Source of the DNA: an uncultured Christensenellaceae bacterium
Lineage (GTDB): Bacteria > Bacillota > Clostridia > Christensenellales > UBA3700
Assembly (NCBI GenBank): GCA_944380275.1
Contig: CALWHB010000011.1
Location: forward strand, 1-42,639
Direction: 5' to 3'
DNA: 42,639 nt
Shown here: positions 26,301 through 36,181 of the stretch, piece after piece
Layout: each line of letters starts with the position of its first letter
Position numbering within the stretch: the first letter of the stretch is position 1
Program-made: the position numbers and the translations under genes
The notes under the pieces: model-generated
Seen by the model: only the letters and a program-made list of their open reading frames with translations
Database searches by the model: none
Told to the model about the DNA's origin: nothing

Positions 26301-28703
26301 GTCAAACGTAACCTTTACGTAATATCTGTTGGACTCGACAGGCATTTCCGACGTCCACTCCGTGCTGTCAGCACTTGTTGCAAAAGCGTAATCAAACGCA
26401 AGTTCGTCCGGGAGTTGCGTCGAAGGGCTGAAAACGACTAACGCACCTTCCTGCACTTCTGTCGTCGTAAATCTGTCTTTTTCAAGCGCGCCGACAATCT
26501 GATATTGCTTTACGACGGTGGTAACGCTGCCGAGTGTGAATTCATAATTCGCCTCCTGTCCGTTCATAAGCACGCTTTCCAGTCCGAGAGTTACCTCCGT
26601 GCCTGCCGCTGTCTTTTCTTCGTATCCTGTCAAAGTATAGCCTGTGAACGCGTCAGGCGTATTAACCGTTTCTCCGACGGCAACACCGCCGACCGAAACT
26701 ATGCTTACCGGATTGTTGGTCTTTACGTCGCCGAGGCTGTCGCCGTAAGTTACGTTGCCCTCGCCGTTGAATTCGATTTCGACGGTCAGTCTGGATATAT
26801 TGACGTTTATTTTTGCATCGTCGGGTACGTTCATCCTGCAAAGCATGCCGCTCGTTTTATCGATAATATAATTGCCTTCAACGTTACTCAGAATATACTC
26901 TTCGACTCCGGCAGCTGAGTACGCACTTTTGTCCAGCATAAAGCTGTATTCTCCTGCCGCGCCGCTGTTTGCCTTATCTCCCGTGAACACTTCGATTTTT
27001 TTGTTTTTCTCACCCGCGTTCATGTATACGGCAATGTCTTTCGCGTTGGAAACACCGTCATAGGTCTTTGAGAAGGAATACGTGTTTGTATCCTCAGCAT
27101 AGGTAAATCCTTCTGCCATATCCGCAGAACCCATTGTATAGAAGTTGAGCGTATAGAGCGTGCCGAAATTCTGCTGTCCGTTTGTACCGAAAGGCACGTT
27201 GCCAAACATATTCATTGAAAGATACACGTTGCCCTGCTGAGATTCGTCGGCCACTATCATATAATATTCAACATTATATATGTTGCCTTCTCTGTCTGTA
27301 ACCATACAAAGCGCGTCTTTTCCTTCTTCCCACACCGTGGACTGCTGAGCCGGAATTATCAGTCTTCCTCCGCTGACATACACGGGCGCGGAAATATCAT
27401 AAACAATACCTCCGGTATACCATTGTGCGCCCGTATCTCCCATTATATACTCGTTTCCTTGTCTGCTGTCAGAAGAAAAATATGTGTTTTCAACAGTCGT
27501 CTTGTTGGTATCCATGCCTCCCGAACCCACTATTGCACCTGTAGCATCAGACTTGTTCATATGCTCCTTTCCAAGCGCTCCCTTGAACATATAGTTGAGT
27601 CCGTTGATTCTGAGCGTACCGCCTGCGGTGCCGCCCACTTCTCCCACAAAACCTCCGGCAAAGCCGTAATTGTTGCGATGTTTCTCTTTAGGAAGAGGAA
27701 TAATACTGCCCTCCCAGACTGTAACTGATTCTTCGCTTTCGTTGAAGTTGTAAATCTTGCCCTCGCCCTCCAGATTGACGTTTGTCATCGTAAGAACACC
27801 TGAGTTTACCCTTCCGGCAAAGCCTCCGAGAATATAATATCTGTCTGCGTCGTCCGCCGCACGCCAACCGCTTATTCCGAATCCCGACGCGGTTGTAGCC
27901 TGCTTTTCTTCTGTCGTCAGTTTAGCATTTGCGTTTACCGATACCGTGGTTTCGTCTATCAATGTATCTCCGGCAATATCTCCCGCTATTCCGCCGAGAA
28001 TAAGATAATTGGGCGCGCCGCTTTGTCTTTGATTGTAATCGTACAGATAAGTTACGTTTCTGTTTTTGTCATCTGCCTGGTCCATAGATTCGCTCGACGC
28101 ATAATTCAGGTCTATGCGCACGTTCTGTACAACGGCATTTTCCGATGTTTCGCCTGCAATGATACCTGCTTTTGTACCGACATTGTCCGCGCCTACCGAA
28201 AACAGGCTGACCTTTATCTTAACATTTTTGACGGTACCTCCGACAATGCTCTTAAACAGACCGCCTACGGTCTGCTCCGCGCCGTCTGCCGTTGTCAGAA
28301 CCGCCTCCTGACTTATCTCAATCGTATGTCCGCAGCCGTCGAGTATGCCTTTGAACTCTGTAATCTTGTCTATGTTTTTCAAAGTCAAATCGCTTGTCAG
28401 ATAATAATATTTATTTTCAGTTGACGTACTTCCTGCTATATAGCTGTTCCAGCCGACTTCGCCTGTAATCTTCTGTGCGGTGTAGCCTTCAGGCACGTGA
28501 GCAGTGGCATCATAATTTTTTTCCACTTCTCCGTTTGCGACATAACCTGTATCTACAGATATTTCCGCAGCATAAGCAGCCTGACTGTTGCCCACCCCGA
28601 CCATCTCGTCAACGGTGTTTCCCAGCACAAGACACAAAGCTATGCATATTATCAGAAGTATCGCCGTGGTTATCGCAGCAAAACCGTATTTTCTTCTTGT
28701 CAT
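23310..28703 (-). CDS. Giant MBG/YDG-repeat surface protein (copy 1), C-terminal membrane anchor
   Basis: 1797 residues from ATG 28703, chosen because GGAAGGAGGT lies 7 nt before it; a GTG at 28727 precedes that site. Order: signal peptide (RRKYGFAAITTAILLIICIA, cleavage probably near AYAA); residues ~45-430 with GLUG/beta-helix-like repeats (GGLFKSIVGGTVKNVKI, GGIAGDIAGDT, GGFAGRVNSGVLTMTNV); a linker; then from ~530 at least eight Ig-like MBG/YDG units marked by TYGDEL, TYDGMPYD, VYDGKEK, IYGNPL or KYDGAAY. It ends in a helical segment, a hydrophobic stretch and IKKRKGGCDNEK. No LPXTG is present. Probably an elongated adhesin or wall-spanning stalk. Second gene of a three-gene operon. Confidence 0.85.
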   Translation of the reverse strand: MTRRKYGFAAITTAILLIICIALCLVLGNTVDEMVGVGNSQAAYAAEISVDTGYVANGEVEKNYDATAHVPEGYTAQKITGEVGWNSYIAGSTSTENKYYYLTSDLTLKNIDKITEFKGILDGCGHTIEISQEAVLTTADGAEQTVGGLFKSIVGGTVKNVKIKVSLFSVGADNVGTKAGIIAGETSENAVVQNVRIDLNYASSESMDQADDKNRNVTYLYDYNQRQSGAPNYLILGGIAGDIAGDTLIDETTVSVNANAKLTTEEKQATTASGFGISGWRAADDADRYYILGGFAGRVNSGVLTMTNVNLEGEGKIYNFNESEESVTVWEGSIIPLPKEKHRNNYGFAGGFVGEVGGTAGGTLRINGLNYMFKGALGKEHMNKSDATGAIVGSGGMDTNKTTVENTYFSSDSRQGNEYIMGDTGAQWYTGGIVYDISAPVYVSGGRLIIPAQQSTVWEEGKDALCMVTDREGNIYNVEYYMIVADESQQGNVYLSMNMFGNVPFGTNGQQNFGTLYTLNFYTMGSADMAEGFTYAEDTNTYSFSKTYDGVSNAKDIAVYMNAGEKNKKIEVFTGDKANSGAAGEYSFMLDKSAYSAAGVEEYILSNVEGNYIIDKTSGMLCRMNVPDDAKINVNISRLTVEIEFNGEGNVTYGDSLGDVKTNNPVSIVSVGGVAVGETVNTPDAFTGYTLTGYEEKTAAGTEVTLGLESVLMNGQEANYEFTLGSVTTVVKQYQIVGALEKDRFTTTEVQEGALVVFSPSTQLPDELAFDYAFATSADSTEWTSEMPVESNRYYVKVTFDNSNYNLETNVYTFTVTAVVTVSTTDKVIDGVFTTEYFNTVQKLTAALREAVDYDAEDKEESDYFVFSVDDMEIASALDARETEYVVTATLKSQRYEDASIEFKVKVVPRKISVSGDSPNASWAQLANGVYDGAAKESFGLVTEDNFAKTYQITYSATADGEYTQVEEIKNAGYYNVVAISANSNYEIVDGNGTYFVEKATPVIDFGNIQVTLAYGATAVAGDTSPVVSGVYDNKTFNIVTLTESGDTYTAASVNAGGKVTVTAQDFSVENADNYNDVVIVDKEITVDKAAVSVVTTNKDITYGDELTYVATDFYSAVNGLVGENAVTAEYSTDYVVKTAAGTALDVVLTFTFTNGNADNYLINNGEPVVAVLTVGKRLINGSLVAPDTTYDGMPYDHVYIDSESILEGDVVNCKVQYSLDNVTYIDNAPVDVGTYYVGITAVDNPNYQMGTIAGGVQFSIAKAAAPSITVNVKEGIVYDGKEKSVADIVTTEVNGLFAGDESLAGHVVIYCLNKIVDAGDYTLTAYIGGLQNYEDSEFIQTVVTVAKAPVTVTLKNDSVIYGNPLSGNESYFVSATGTIGGDKFSVNGYTYKTEYVAGQTAADSAIEVVVEYTLDNADNYIVNGGNALTAYLNVTKRALQGSLSATDKKYDGAAYNGVQAVWENLVGDDSVEVTFEYSADGKNYTGVAPVDAGTYFVRAAQVVANGNYEVGELESVEFTVSKADAPVITATVKNVVYSGQIVNPADTVEYTVSGLIAGDEGLADKVSVYSSSTILEAGDYNVGLVLKGLKNYNDAEPVIVTVTVARADKEIFASARMGYGYIEITVNDRNTVEYSFDNATWTALPADGRIAVDVQGVVSVYLRYVQTQNYNATAAVKVDANITYDVLEEYVGRNYLDAEVSFANANEIAEVLGWQANAVGEKSDTYATVVGGLQGRYDTLINSAKETVVAALNAGANLSGYQKLAATVISVSVGGLALGVGALAIKKRKGGCDNEK

Positions 28704-28723
28704 ATTCATACCTCCTTCCCCTC

Positions 28724-31700
28724 TCACGCGTTTTCGCCGTCAGACGGAGTATCGGTCTGAGCAGCCGGGTCTTGCGGTTCAGTTGCCGGGTTTTCCGGCT
28801 CTGTCGTCGGTTCGTCCGGTTCGGTCGTCGGTTCGTCCGGTTCGGTCGTCGGTCCTTCCGGTTGCTCAATCCTGTTTATTATGCTGATGGTTATTTTGAA
28901 CAGGACGGTATACTCGTTACCCGCGGCGTCTTTGACGATTGCGGTCGCGGTAAATACCGTCGCGCCTTGCTCCTCTGCGGTCGTTCCTGAAGACGAGTCG
29001 TAATATACCGTATCGTCAGAGGGTCTGACCGAGCTGAAATCCAGCGTCACTTCACGCGAAACCGAAGTGCCGCCGACAAATTTCACCGTCATAGCCGCCG
29101 TCGCGGTCGGGTTGGCGACGACTTCGTAAGAAGTGCCGTTCACCTCGACCGTTACGGTGTTTGCCGTTTCGTCGTAAACAGCGTTGAAAATCTGCCCGTC
29201 CAGTTCTGCAATGCCCTCGACTTCTTTAGCCGTTACCGTTACGGGTACGAGCAGCGTATAATTCTTGCCGTTATATTCGACGGTTGCAGCCGCAACGTAT
29301 TCGCCGCCCTTTGCGGAGAAGTCTATGCCGCTCACGTCCCAGTTCTTGACGGTAAGGTCAAAGCTCATGTCTGCATTGCCTGCCTTGAGCGTTGAGGGGA
29401 ACTGCGCCGTACCGCCCTCGCCGAACGGGTCTATCGTTATACCTTCACCGAGATATGTGATTTCACCGCTGACTTTTACGGTCATTGCGCATCTCTGATA
29501 GAACGCCGCCTCAAGAGCCGCTTTTGCAGCCTGCTGAGCTGCTATTTCTTCTGCGGAAAGTTCGGTTCCGTCTTCTGCGGTGGTCTTTATCTCAGCCCCG
29601 AAACCTATTTCTGCATACACCGTCAGGTCGTAATTGTTTGCGTCAAAGGTGAGCGTCGCAAAGTCGAGCGGATAGCCGTTTCTGTCCGTCCAGCGTACCG
29701 GGAGAGCGAGAACGTATCCGTTTTCAAACTTCACCCAGGCTGTGGTCGGGAACTGAGCCTCTTTGTCTTCTGCCGACATATTGTTGAACGCAAGTGCGTC
29801 GATATTTATCGTATTTCTTCTGAGCGACCTGTCAAAGTAAACACCCTCTATCACGTTGCTCTGCACGTCGAGAGTAACTTGTCTGCTCCAGGTGAAGTAC
29901 TTTGAACCGCTGAGAGTCGCAGTCGCCTCGTACTGTCCGACACTGTCGTAACGCAAGGTCGCATAGTCGAAATCTGTGGAGAATCTGACTTTGACGTCTT
30001 CAGACCACTCATTTCCGTTGTATACGTAATTCGCGTCCACGGTGGAAGGCCACGGCGAGAAAACAGTTCCTTCTGTCGCGCTCAGCGCGTACAGATAGTA
30101 GTCGTACGGATTGACGGTTACCGTATCCTTATTGCCGTCAATAGTAAGCGACGTTACTTCTTTGCCTTTTATGCGTACTGTAAGTTCGAGATACTGCACG
30201 AGATTGCCTTTGCCTACTTCTGCAGTCGCCTTGAATTCAAATCCCGACAAATCATCAGGATTTCTGCCTGCAAACGTCTGCAACACTTCTGCATCCACAG
30301 ACCAGCTCTCAACGTCTATCGCCCCGTATGTTCCGTCCGGATACGAGAAGAAGAGTTTTGTCGGGAGCTGAGCCATAATATCCAGCGTGTCGTCGAAAGC
30401 GTAAAGGTCGAGTTCGTACACCCCGCTTTCTCCGTTGCTGCCGAGAGTCGTTATCTCGCTGTTGAGATACTCTATGCTGAAGTTCGCCGTTTTGCCGTTT
30501 CTGAAGGTTACTTTTGCGTCATAGAACCCTCCTTCTATTGTCGGTGTGGGCATTTCAACGCTTTTTATAGCAGACATCTCAACGCGGCGCATACTCCTGT
30601 TGGCAAAGTATACCGCTATGCTCGACGGAACGTCGTCGTATGCGTGCAGAGTTACCGTATCAACCAGTGCCGGAGTCAGATTGGGAAGTACGCTTATCGT
30701 AAATTCCCGTTCTCTGCTCTCCCCGTTGGGGAAAGATACCTCTGCCTTGCCTTTGAGCGTTACCGTTTCAAAATTCTCGTTGTTCGCGTAATCGAGAAGT
30801 CCCAGAGATGAGCCGAGAACGATTTCTTCCCCGTATGATTCTCCGTCATACAGATAGAATTTTATTGTGGATTTCATTACGGTTGTACCCTGCTGATACA
30901 CCGCAACTTTGCCGGTGAAGTATTTCTCTATAAACTCGTAATCGCTGGTTACTACGTCGTCCTCGTATGCAAGAGGCTCAAACGTCATATCGAATTCCAT
31001 ATTTCCCCAGTTGATTACGCCTGCCGTACCGCTGCCGTCAACGGTATTGTCCGGGTCGCCTACGGAACTGAAACAGTTGTAGAGATTTATTTCCGTCTTA
31101 TATGTGTTCCTGCGTTGGTTTGCGTTGTAAACAAGATTGTTTTCAACTATATTGTCTTCTGTCGACACACAGTAAGAACCGTGATATTCAAGAACTTCTC
31201 CGTCTTCGTTCACAACCGCCTCGTTGTTGTCGTAGCCTTCGATATAAATATTTGTAAGAGTTCCGTCCACTATGTTGACGCCCGCCCTTACCTCGTTATA
31301 TACGGGCAGAGGCAACAGCGACTTGACAATGTCGTATACTATACCGTCGAGAAGTCCCTCGACAGGTCCGTCAAGCGCATCCGCCGCTATACCTCCTACC
31401 ACATCGACGTTATTCTGTATCAAAGTCTTGACTATCTGAAGAAGTTCGTTTTTAAGCGTCGACCAGAAGGCTTTGAAATTGAGTCTGTCCCAGTTCACGT
31501 ACTTCAGGTAATGCGCGCCGAACATATCGGGTGCGAGTTCTGCGAGATTGACGGTTGAGTTCGCTCCGAACACCATACCTCCCATAAGGTCGTCAATCAG
31601 CTTGTTGAACGTATACGGGTCAAAATCCACGTTGATGTTGAAGGTTCCCGTTGAACGCAGGGAAATCGTTATTCCTCCGCTCAGGAGTTCGTTTATATCG

Positions 31701-34700
31701 AGGTCGTCAAACGGACTTGCGGCAGCCTCTTCCTCTTCTCCCGTCAAAGAACCTGACGTGTCTATTGTCGGGGTTTCCATTTCTATACCGTCATCGGTAA
31801 ACACGAGAGAATCTATTATGCTCTGCATCGCGCCGGAAAGCATGTTTACGATATCCATCTGGAACGTGAGCATACTGCCCACAACGCTTGCAAGGTCTAC
31901 GTCATAGGTCGTAATCACCAAATCTATGGATACTTTGAATTTGCCGGGTACAAGCGTTATCTTCATATTCTTGCCCGTGCCGTCGGCTCCCAGAGCGTCG
32001 TCTGAATAGTCAAGCGTTATGTGCAAAAGCGCGTTGCCCGACACGTCCGCAGTCGTATTGTTGAATTTGTCCTCGCTGTCTATCAGATAGAGCGAAATGA
32101 CGAGAGTTTCCGGTCCGACACTGTCGCTTGTGCCGTCAAGCTTGAATTCTCCCTCGACCACGTTCTTAATCCTCACTCTCAGATAGCTGTCGTCGGGAGT
32201 GCTTTCTATATTATTGTTGAGGATATCGAGGTTGAAGTCCATATTGAGGCACTTGAGCAGACTACGCGCCATAGCCTCGCCGTCCGCCGCGTTCAGTCCG
32301 TTGTCAAATTCGCTTACCGTAAAATCCTCGCTGGGTCTGAGTTCAAGCTGAGCAGTGAGCGACAAGGTATCGTTTACCGTTACGGGCAGTCTGACAACTC
32401 CGCTCTCGACGTCTATTTCGCCGCCGTTAACTTCGATGTTCACGCCCAACGAACTACCCAGCAGAGCTTTGAATATAATTTCAAAAGTGGATGCCGCTAT
32501 ATTTGCCTGAATCACGCCGTTGTAAATCGTAATATCTCCCAGTATAGCCGCCAGAATCGCGGTTGTGTCGTCGTTTGCGCTATCGGTATCTTCTGTCGCA
32601 GAACTCGACTCTCCATCTTCTGTCAAACCTCCCGCTCCGGTAATCAACTCAGTGAGCAACGCTCCTAAATCCATATCTCTGAGTGCGCCCGCTTTTTCGT
32701 CAAGCATAGTGAGCAGACTGCTTGAAAGCTCGCTGTTTTCGACATTGAACGCAAACAGTCCCAGCCCCTCAAGGTCTACGTAAAGATTGTTTTTCTGTAT
32801 ACCCAGCGACACAATCTTTTTTTGTTCATATCTGAGTTCAAGATATATCTTTGTGTAGTAAGGATTGTCGAGATGTATATCCCACTTGAGGTCAAGATAC
32901 AGATTTGCATCGTTTTTGTCAAATTCAAGCGTTATCGGGAAACCGATATATTGGCCCTCTTTTGCAAGAATATTGTTTATCATTGACGCAATGTCAATAT
33001 TGTCCTTTTCGTTTGAAAGATTGACGGTAAGGCTTGCCTGCATAGAATTTGCAAGACCGAATATCACGTCGTACAGATTGTCTTCCGCCTCGGCTGCCTT
33101 TGCCTTGCCACGTTTAATCGCCTCGTCAAGGTTTACGGTTGAACCCACGTTTATCGGATATGCCTCTGTTCCTGCCTCAACAGAAAGCGTGTATTTGCCG
33201 TATTCCTGCGGAAGTGCCGCACCGTCTGCACCGTATTTGCTTTCTTTTGGCAGATTTCCGGAAAAATCAAGCGTAACTCCTTTTGCAGAAAGCTCAACTT
33301 CGGCACTCAAATCGAGCGCATCTGTAGAAATGCCCGTATCAACTCCCATTTTCTCAAGGAGTGCTATCAAAGCGGCAAAAGTAACGTTCGCGACAATCTT
33401 ATCTGCACTCAGTCCGATAAGTATTGCGCCTGCATTTGTCAGCTCCGTGCCTCCTGCAGTACCGTCGCTTTCACTCATAATGAGGCTCTCTGCCTCTGAC
33501 GAAGAACCTATAAGTCCGCCGAGGTCAAACGCAAGAGAGAACTCGTCGAGAGTCTTTCCGTCTATCTTTATATTGTTTATAAGGTCTGTTACTATGTTGG
33601 CAAAGTCAAACTCAAACTTGTATACCGGAAGGGTCAGATACTCCGTCTTTATTCCGCTGAGGTCGAGAAGTACCGTGGATATGCCGTTTTCGTAATATCC
33701 GTATACTCCCAGAAGTATTCCTCCTTCCGTCTTGGAAAGTTCGATTGCAAGTTTGCTGTTTTCAGGATTCTGTCTGTCGATTGCAAATCCCGCCATAAGG
33801 TTTATGCCGAGGGCATAACCGCCTTCGTCTATCATCAGCAATGGATTATCTTTGCCTGTATCCAGCCCGAACGCCTTCAGCACCTTACCCAAGGCGTACA
33901 CGCCTTGTTCTATCGTCAGACTGCCGTGCGCATTGACTTCTACGCCTGCAAGCACAGAATTTATCAGCTCTCCCAGGTTGGAAGTGTAATTTCCTTCCTG
34001 AGTGCGTTCTGCGATATAGCTTTCAAGGTCCTGCATCGTTCCTTCTAAAAAGCCGATTTTGAAATTGTGCGCTTTGAGAGTTGCCTCAAGCGGAGCATCC
34101 GCATCGCCCATATTGACGGTTGCGACAATATCCTTGACACCGTAATCCGCAAAATTAACCGAGAGGCTCATATTGCTTAGTCCGTCCGGCAGTATGATTG
34201 CGTTGTCCGGCATAAACTTGTTGATAGCGTCGAAAAATTTCTGATTGACTTCTATAATTATGCTGTCGCCTTCTTCGTCTACGTATACGTTCTCCTGCAG
34301 ACCTATGACACCGGCTACCGCCGCTATCAGTCCGCTTACGGTCGGGCTTATAATCGCTTTTGCGTCCTCTCCTTCTCCCGTCAGAACAGCCTCGTATACG
34401 TTGCCCGAAGAGAGAGGCAACGACTTCGCGCCGTCAAAGTCTGTGCCGAGCGCATCGTCTATCGCATTGGTGATGAGTTTTACAACGTCGCTTATCAAAG
34501 CGTCCAGATTTGCCTCAATCTTTATGTTGTTTGCCTTCCAGTAATCGGGAATAAGGTCAGAAAGCGATACGTAAAACGCCCCGTCGCGGTAATATATTCC
34601 CAGCACGGGGGTCGTGCTTGTCGGATTGCCGTCAGCACCGAGTACGTAAAGGTCGAGAGCTATCAGATTTCTGTCAACTGCGGCATTCTCATAGTTGAGG

Positions 34701-36181
34701 TCAAGGTCTACCCTTGCCGAAAGTCTGAACCCGAATTCTCCTTTGATAATAAGGGCATTTTCGGGAACGGGAACGTCTTTTGTAAAAACAGACAAGAGTT
34801 TTGCGACGTCAAGTCCCTGCTCAGGCGCGTCAAGCGTCAGGTCTACGTCAAACGCAAGATTGGTAAATGAAAATTCTCTTGACGACTTTGCAATGTCAGA
34901 AGGTATATCTATATAAATCGGATAATTATAATATCCTATCTTTGTTGATTTCCAGTCCAGCAATTCATCGCCCGCCGAACCGTCTGCATTGTCTGCAACG
35001 CTCAAAGCCATATTGGTAATCGTGCCGCCCTCGACGTCAACCTGAATATACATTTTCACCTGCGGTATGGCAGAATTAAGCCATGAGAACAATGAGTTGA
35101 TGTCTATATCCACTCCTATCAGGTCGCCGAGATTCAACATTTTGAGAATGCTCGCAATGCCGGATACAAGACTGTTGACTTTGATTTCTCCCAGGTAGCT
35201 CTCGCTTATCACCTCTCCGGTAGCCACACGCGTAACGGACGTGTATGCCGGAGAAGAGAATACCAGATTTATCAACATGTCGTATATGTTCATACCTCCC
35301 ACGTTGCCCAGAAGTTCTTCAAGGTCGAGCTTAACACCCGCCTGCTGCAGTATCGCAAAAAGGTAATCTGCGTTGAAATCGTCAAGGTGTACATAGGTGC
35401 TGTCGCCGTCGCTGCCTATCTCAATATATACCTCGCCGTCAAGCGCATAAACGGCAAACGAAGTCTTTGACTCGTCCTGCATCGTTATTTTAAACATCAT
35501 TTCAAGGCTTTCACCGCTTACGTTATTTGCCTGCATCTGTACACGCGCAGTCCCGGCAGTCGTCGTCAGAAGGCTGTCGAAATCAAGCGCAATCCCGCTC
35601 ATTGTTTCAAAATAGCCCTTTATCTTATTTACAGCCGTTTTAGCGTTGACGTATGTGGTCGTCTGAGAGAATTCCGCACTGCCGGCATCCTCTGTCCATT
35701 TCGCGTAAAGCGTAACGTCTTTAGACGGCTTATACGGGAAGGTAACAGGCGAACCGGTAAGTCTGGGACTCGTAAACCATCCTTCAAAAACAAATCCGTC
35801 GCGGTAAGTACGCGGCGAAGTTTCAATAACGTCCGTAACCAGAGATTCAAGCGCACTGCCTCCGTTGACTTCAAAACCGACCGTATAAAGCTTAGTCCAC
35901 TTTGCATACAGTGTAATGTTTTCTGTCAACGTAAGCGGATATGCCGGCTGCTGCGTAAATTCAGCATCGAGATACCACCCCTCAAAACGGTACCCGTCAT
36001 TTACGGGTGCCTCGGGAGCCGCAGTGAGAACCTGAAGGTCGTTTATCGTCGTAACTTCGTCCTGACCGCTGTCGAGCGTAACTGTATAAGTTACCAGTTT
36101 ATCGTCACAAGCGGCAAAGACGACAAGTGAAATCATAACGACCAACACCAAAACGGCAACAAGCGTCGATTTTTTTCTCAT
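28724..36181 (-). CDS. Giant lipoprotein with InlB-type repeats and about five ~295-residue repeats
   Basis: 2485 residues. Lipobox VFAAC with Cys25. Residues ~30-165 hold two InlB B-repeats (Listeria-Bacteroides type; FEGWYLDAEF, FEGWFTSPRL, each ending LYAKWT). From ~170 to ~1650 I see a degenerate tandem repeat: a beta hairpin with ALDGEVYIEI, YRDGAFYVSL, YENGISTVLL, QKNNLYVDL or PGKFKVSIDL near residues 244, 527, 824, 1123 and 1420, each followed by an amphipathic helix. Ig-like and beta modules follow (~1750-2430), then a Pro/Thr/Glu tail with EPDEPTT repeats. No fold could be verified. It heads the operon with the MBG protein (20-nt gap). AAGGAGG sits 8 nt before the ATG. Confidence 0.8.
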   Translation of the reverse strand: MRKKSTLVAVLVLVVMISLVVFAACDDKLVTYTVTLDSGQDEVTTINDLQVLTAAPEAPVNDGYRFEGWYLDAEFTQQPAYPLTLTENITLYAKWTKLYTVGFEVNGGSALESLVTDVIETSPRTYRDGFVFEGWFTSPRLTGSPVTFPYKPSKDVTLYAKWTEDAGSAEFSQTTTYVNAKTAVNKIKGYFETMSGIALDFDSLLTTTAGTARVQMQANNVSGESLEMMFKITMQDESKTSFAVYALDGEVYIEIGSDGDSTYVHLDDFNADYLFAILQQAGVKLDLEELLGNVGGMNIYDMLINLVFSSPAYTSVTRVATGEVISESYLGEIKVNSLVSGIASILKMLNLGDLIGVDIDINSLFSWLNSAIPQVKMYIQVDVEGGTITNMALSVADNADGSAGDELLDWKSTKIGYYNYPIYIDIPSDIAKSSREFSFTNLAFDVDLTLDAPEQGLDVAKLLSVFTKDVPVPENALIIKGEFGFRLSARVDLDLNYENAAVDRNLIALDLYVLGADGNPTSTTPVLGIYYRDGAFYVSLSDLIPDYWKANNIKIEANLDALISDVVKLITNAIDDALGTDFDGAKSLPLSSGNVYEAVLTGEGEDAKAIISPTVSGLIAAVAGVIGLQENVYVDEEGDSIIIEVNQKFFDAINKFMPDNAIILPDGLSNMSLSVNFADYGVKDIVATVNMGDADAPLEATLKAHNFKIGFLEGTMQDLESYIAERTQEGNYTSNLGELINSVLAGVEVNAHGSLTIEQGVYALGKVLKAFGLDTGKDNPLLMIDEGGYALGINLMAGFAIDRQNPENSKLAIELSKTEGGILLGVYGYYENGISTVLLDLSGIKTEYLTLPVYKFEFDFANIVTDLINNIKIDGKTLDEFSLAFDLGGLIGSSSEAESLIMSESDGTAGGTELTNAGAILIGLSADKIVANVTFAALIALLEKMGVDTGISTDALDLSAEVELSAKGVTLDFSGNLPKESKYGADGAALPQEYGKYTLSVEAGTEAYPINVGSTVNLDEAIKRGKAKAAEAEDNLYDVIFGLANSMQASLTVNLSNEKDNIDIASMINNILAKEGQYIGFPITLEFDKNDANLYLDLKWDIHLDNPYYTKIYLELRYEQKKIVSLGIQKNNLYVDLEGLGLFAFNVENSELSSSLLTMLDEKAGALRDMDLGALLTELITGAGGLTEDGESSSATEDTDSANDDTTAILAAILGDITIYNGVIQANIAASTFEIIFKALLGSSLGVNIEVNGGEIDVESGVVRLPVTVNDTLSLTAQLELRPSEDFTVSEFDNGLNAADGEAMARSLLKCLNMDFNLDILNNNIESTPDDSYLRVRIKNVVEGEFKLDGTSDSVGPETLVISLYLIDSEDKFNNTTADVSGNALLHITLDYSDDALGADGTGKNMKITLVPGKFKVSIDLVITTYDVDLASVVGSMLTFQMDIVNMLSGAMQSIIDSLVFTDDGIEMETPTIDTSGSLTGEEEEAAASPFDDLDINELLSGGITISLRSTGTFNINVDFDPYTFNKLIDDLMGGMVFGANSTVNLAELAPDMFGAHYLKYVNWDRLNFKAFWSTLKNELLQIVKTLIQNNVDVVGGIAADALDGPVEGLLDGIVYDIVKSLLPLPVYNEVRAGVNIVDGTLTNIYIEGYDNNEAVVNEDGEVLEYHGSYCVSTEDNIVENNLVYNANQRRNTYKTEINLYNCFSSVGDPDNTVDGSGTAGVINWGNMEFDMTFEPLAYEDDVVTSDYEFIEKYFTGKVAVYQQGTTVMKSTIKFYLYDGESYGEEIVLGSSLGLLDYANNENFETVTLKGKAEVSFPNGESREREFTISVLPNLTPALVDTVTLHAYDDVPSSIAVYFANRSMRRVEMSAIKSVEMPTPTIEGGFYDAKVTFRNGKTANFSIEYLNSEITTLGSNGESGVYELDLYAFDDTLDIMAQLPTKLFFSYPDGTYGAIDVESWSVDAEVLQTFAGRNPDDLSGFEFKATAEVGKGNLVQYLELTVRIKGKEVTSLTIDGNKDTVTVNPYDYYLYALSATEGTVFSPWPSTVDANYVYNGNEWSEDVKVRFSTDFDYATLRYDSVGQYEATATLSGSKYFTWSRQVTLDVQSNVIEGVYFDRSLRRNTINIDALAFNNMSAEDKEAQFPTTAWVKFENGYVLALPVRWTDRNGYPLDFATLTFDANNYDLTVYAEIGFGAEIKTTAEDGTELSAEEIAAQQAAKAALEAAFYQRCAMTVKVSGEITYLGEGITIDPFGEGGTAQFPSTLKAGNADMSFDLTVKNWDVSGIDFSAKGGEYVAAATVEYNGKNYTLLVPVTVTAKEVEGIAELDGQIFNAVYDETANTVTVEVNGTSYEVVANPTATAAMTVKFVGGTSVSREVTLDFSSVRPSDDTVYYDSSSGTTAEEQGATVFTATAIVKDAAGNEYTVLFKITISIINRIEQPEGPTTEPDEPTTEPDEPTTEPENPATEPQDPAAQTDTPSDGENA
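28799..28862 (-). repeat. Short tandem repeat coding for EPDEPTT units
   Basis: A 21-bp unit repeated twice exactly and once imperfectly near the 3' end of the 2485-residue lipoprotein gene. It encodes TTEPDEP-type repeats in the Pro/Thr/Glu tail and is a possible site of length variation between strains. Confidence 0.8.

Noticed and set aside
28799..28862. CRISPR-like short repeats
   Set aside because: They are adjacent 21-bp in-frame repeats coding for a Pro/Thr/Glu tail, with no spacers.
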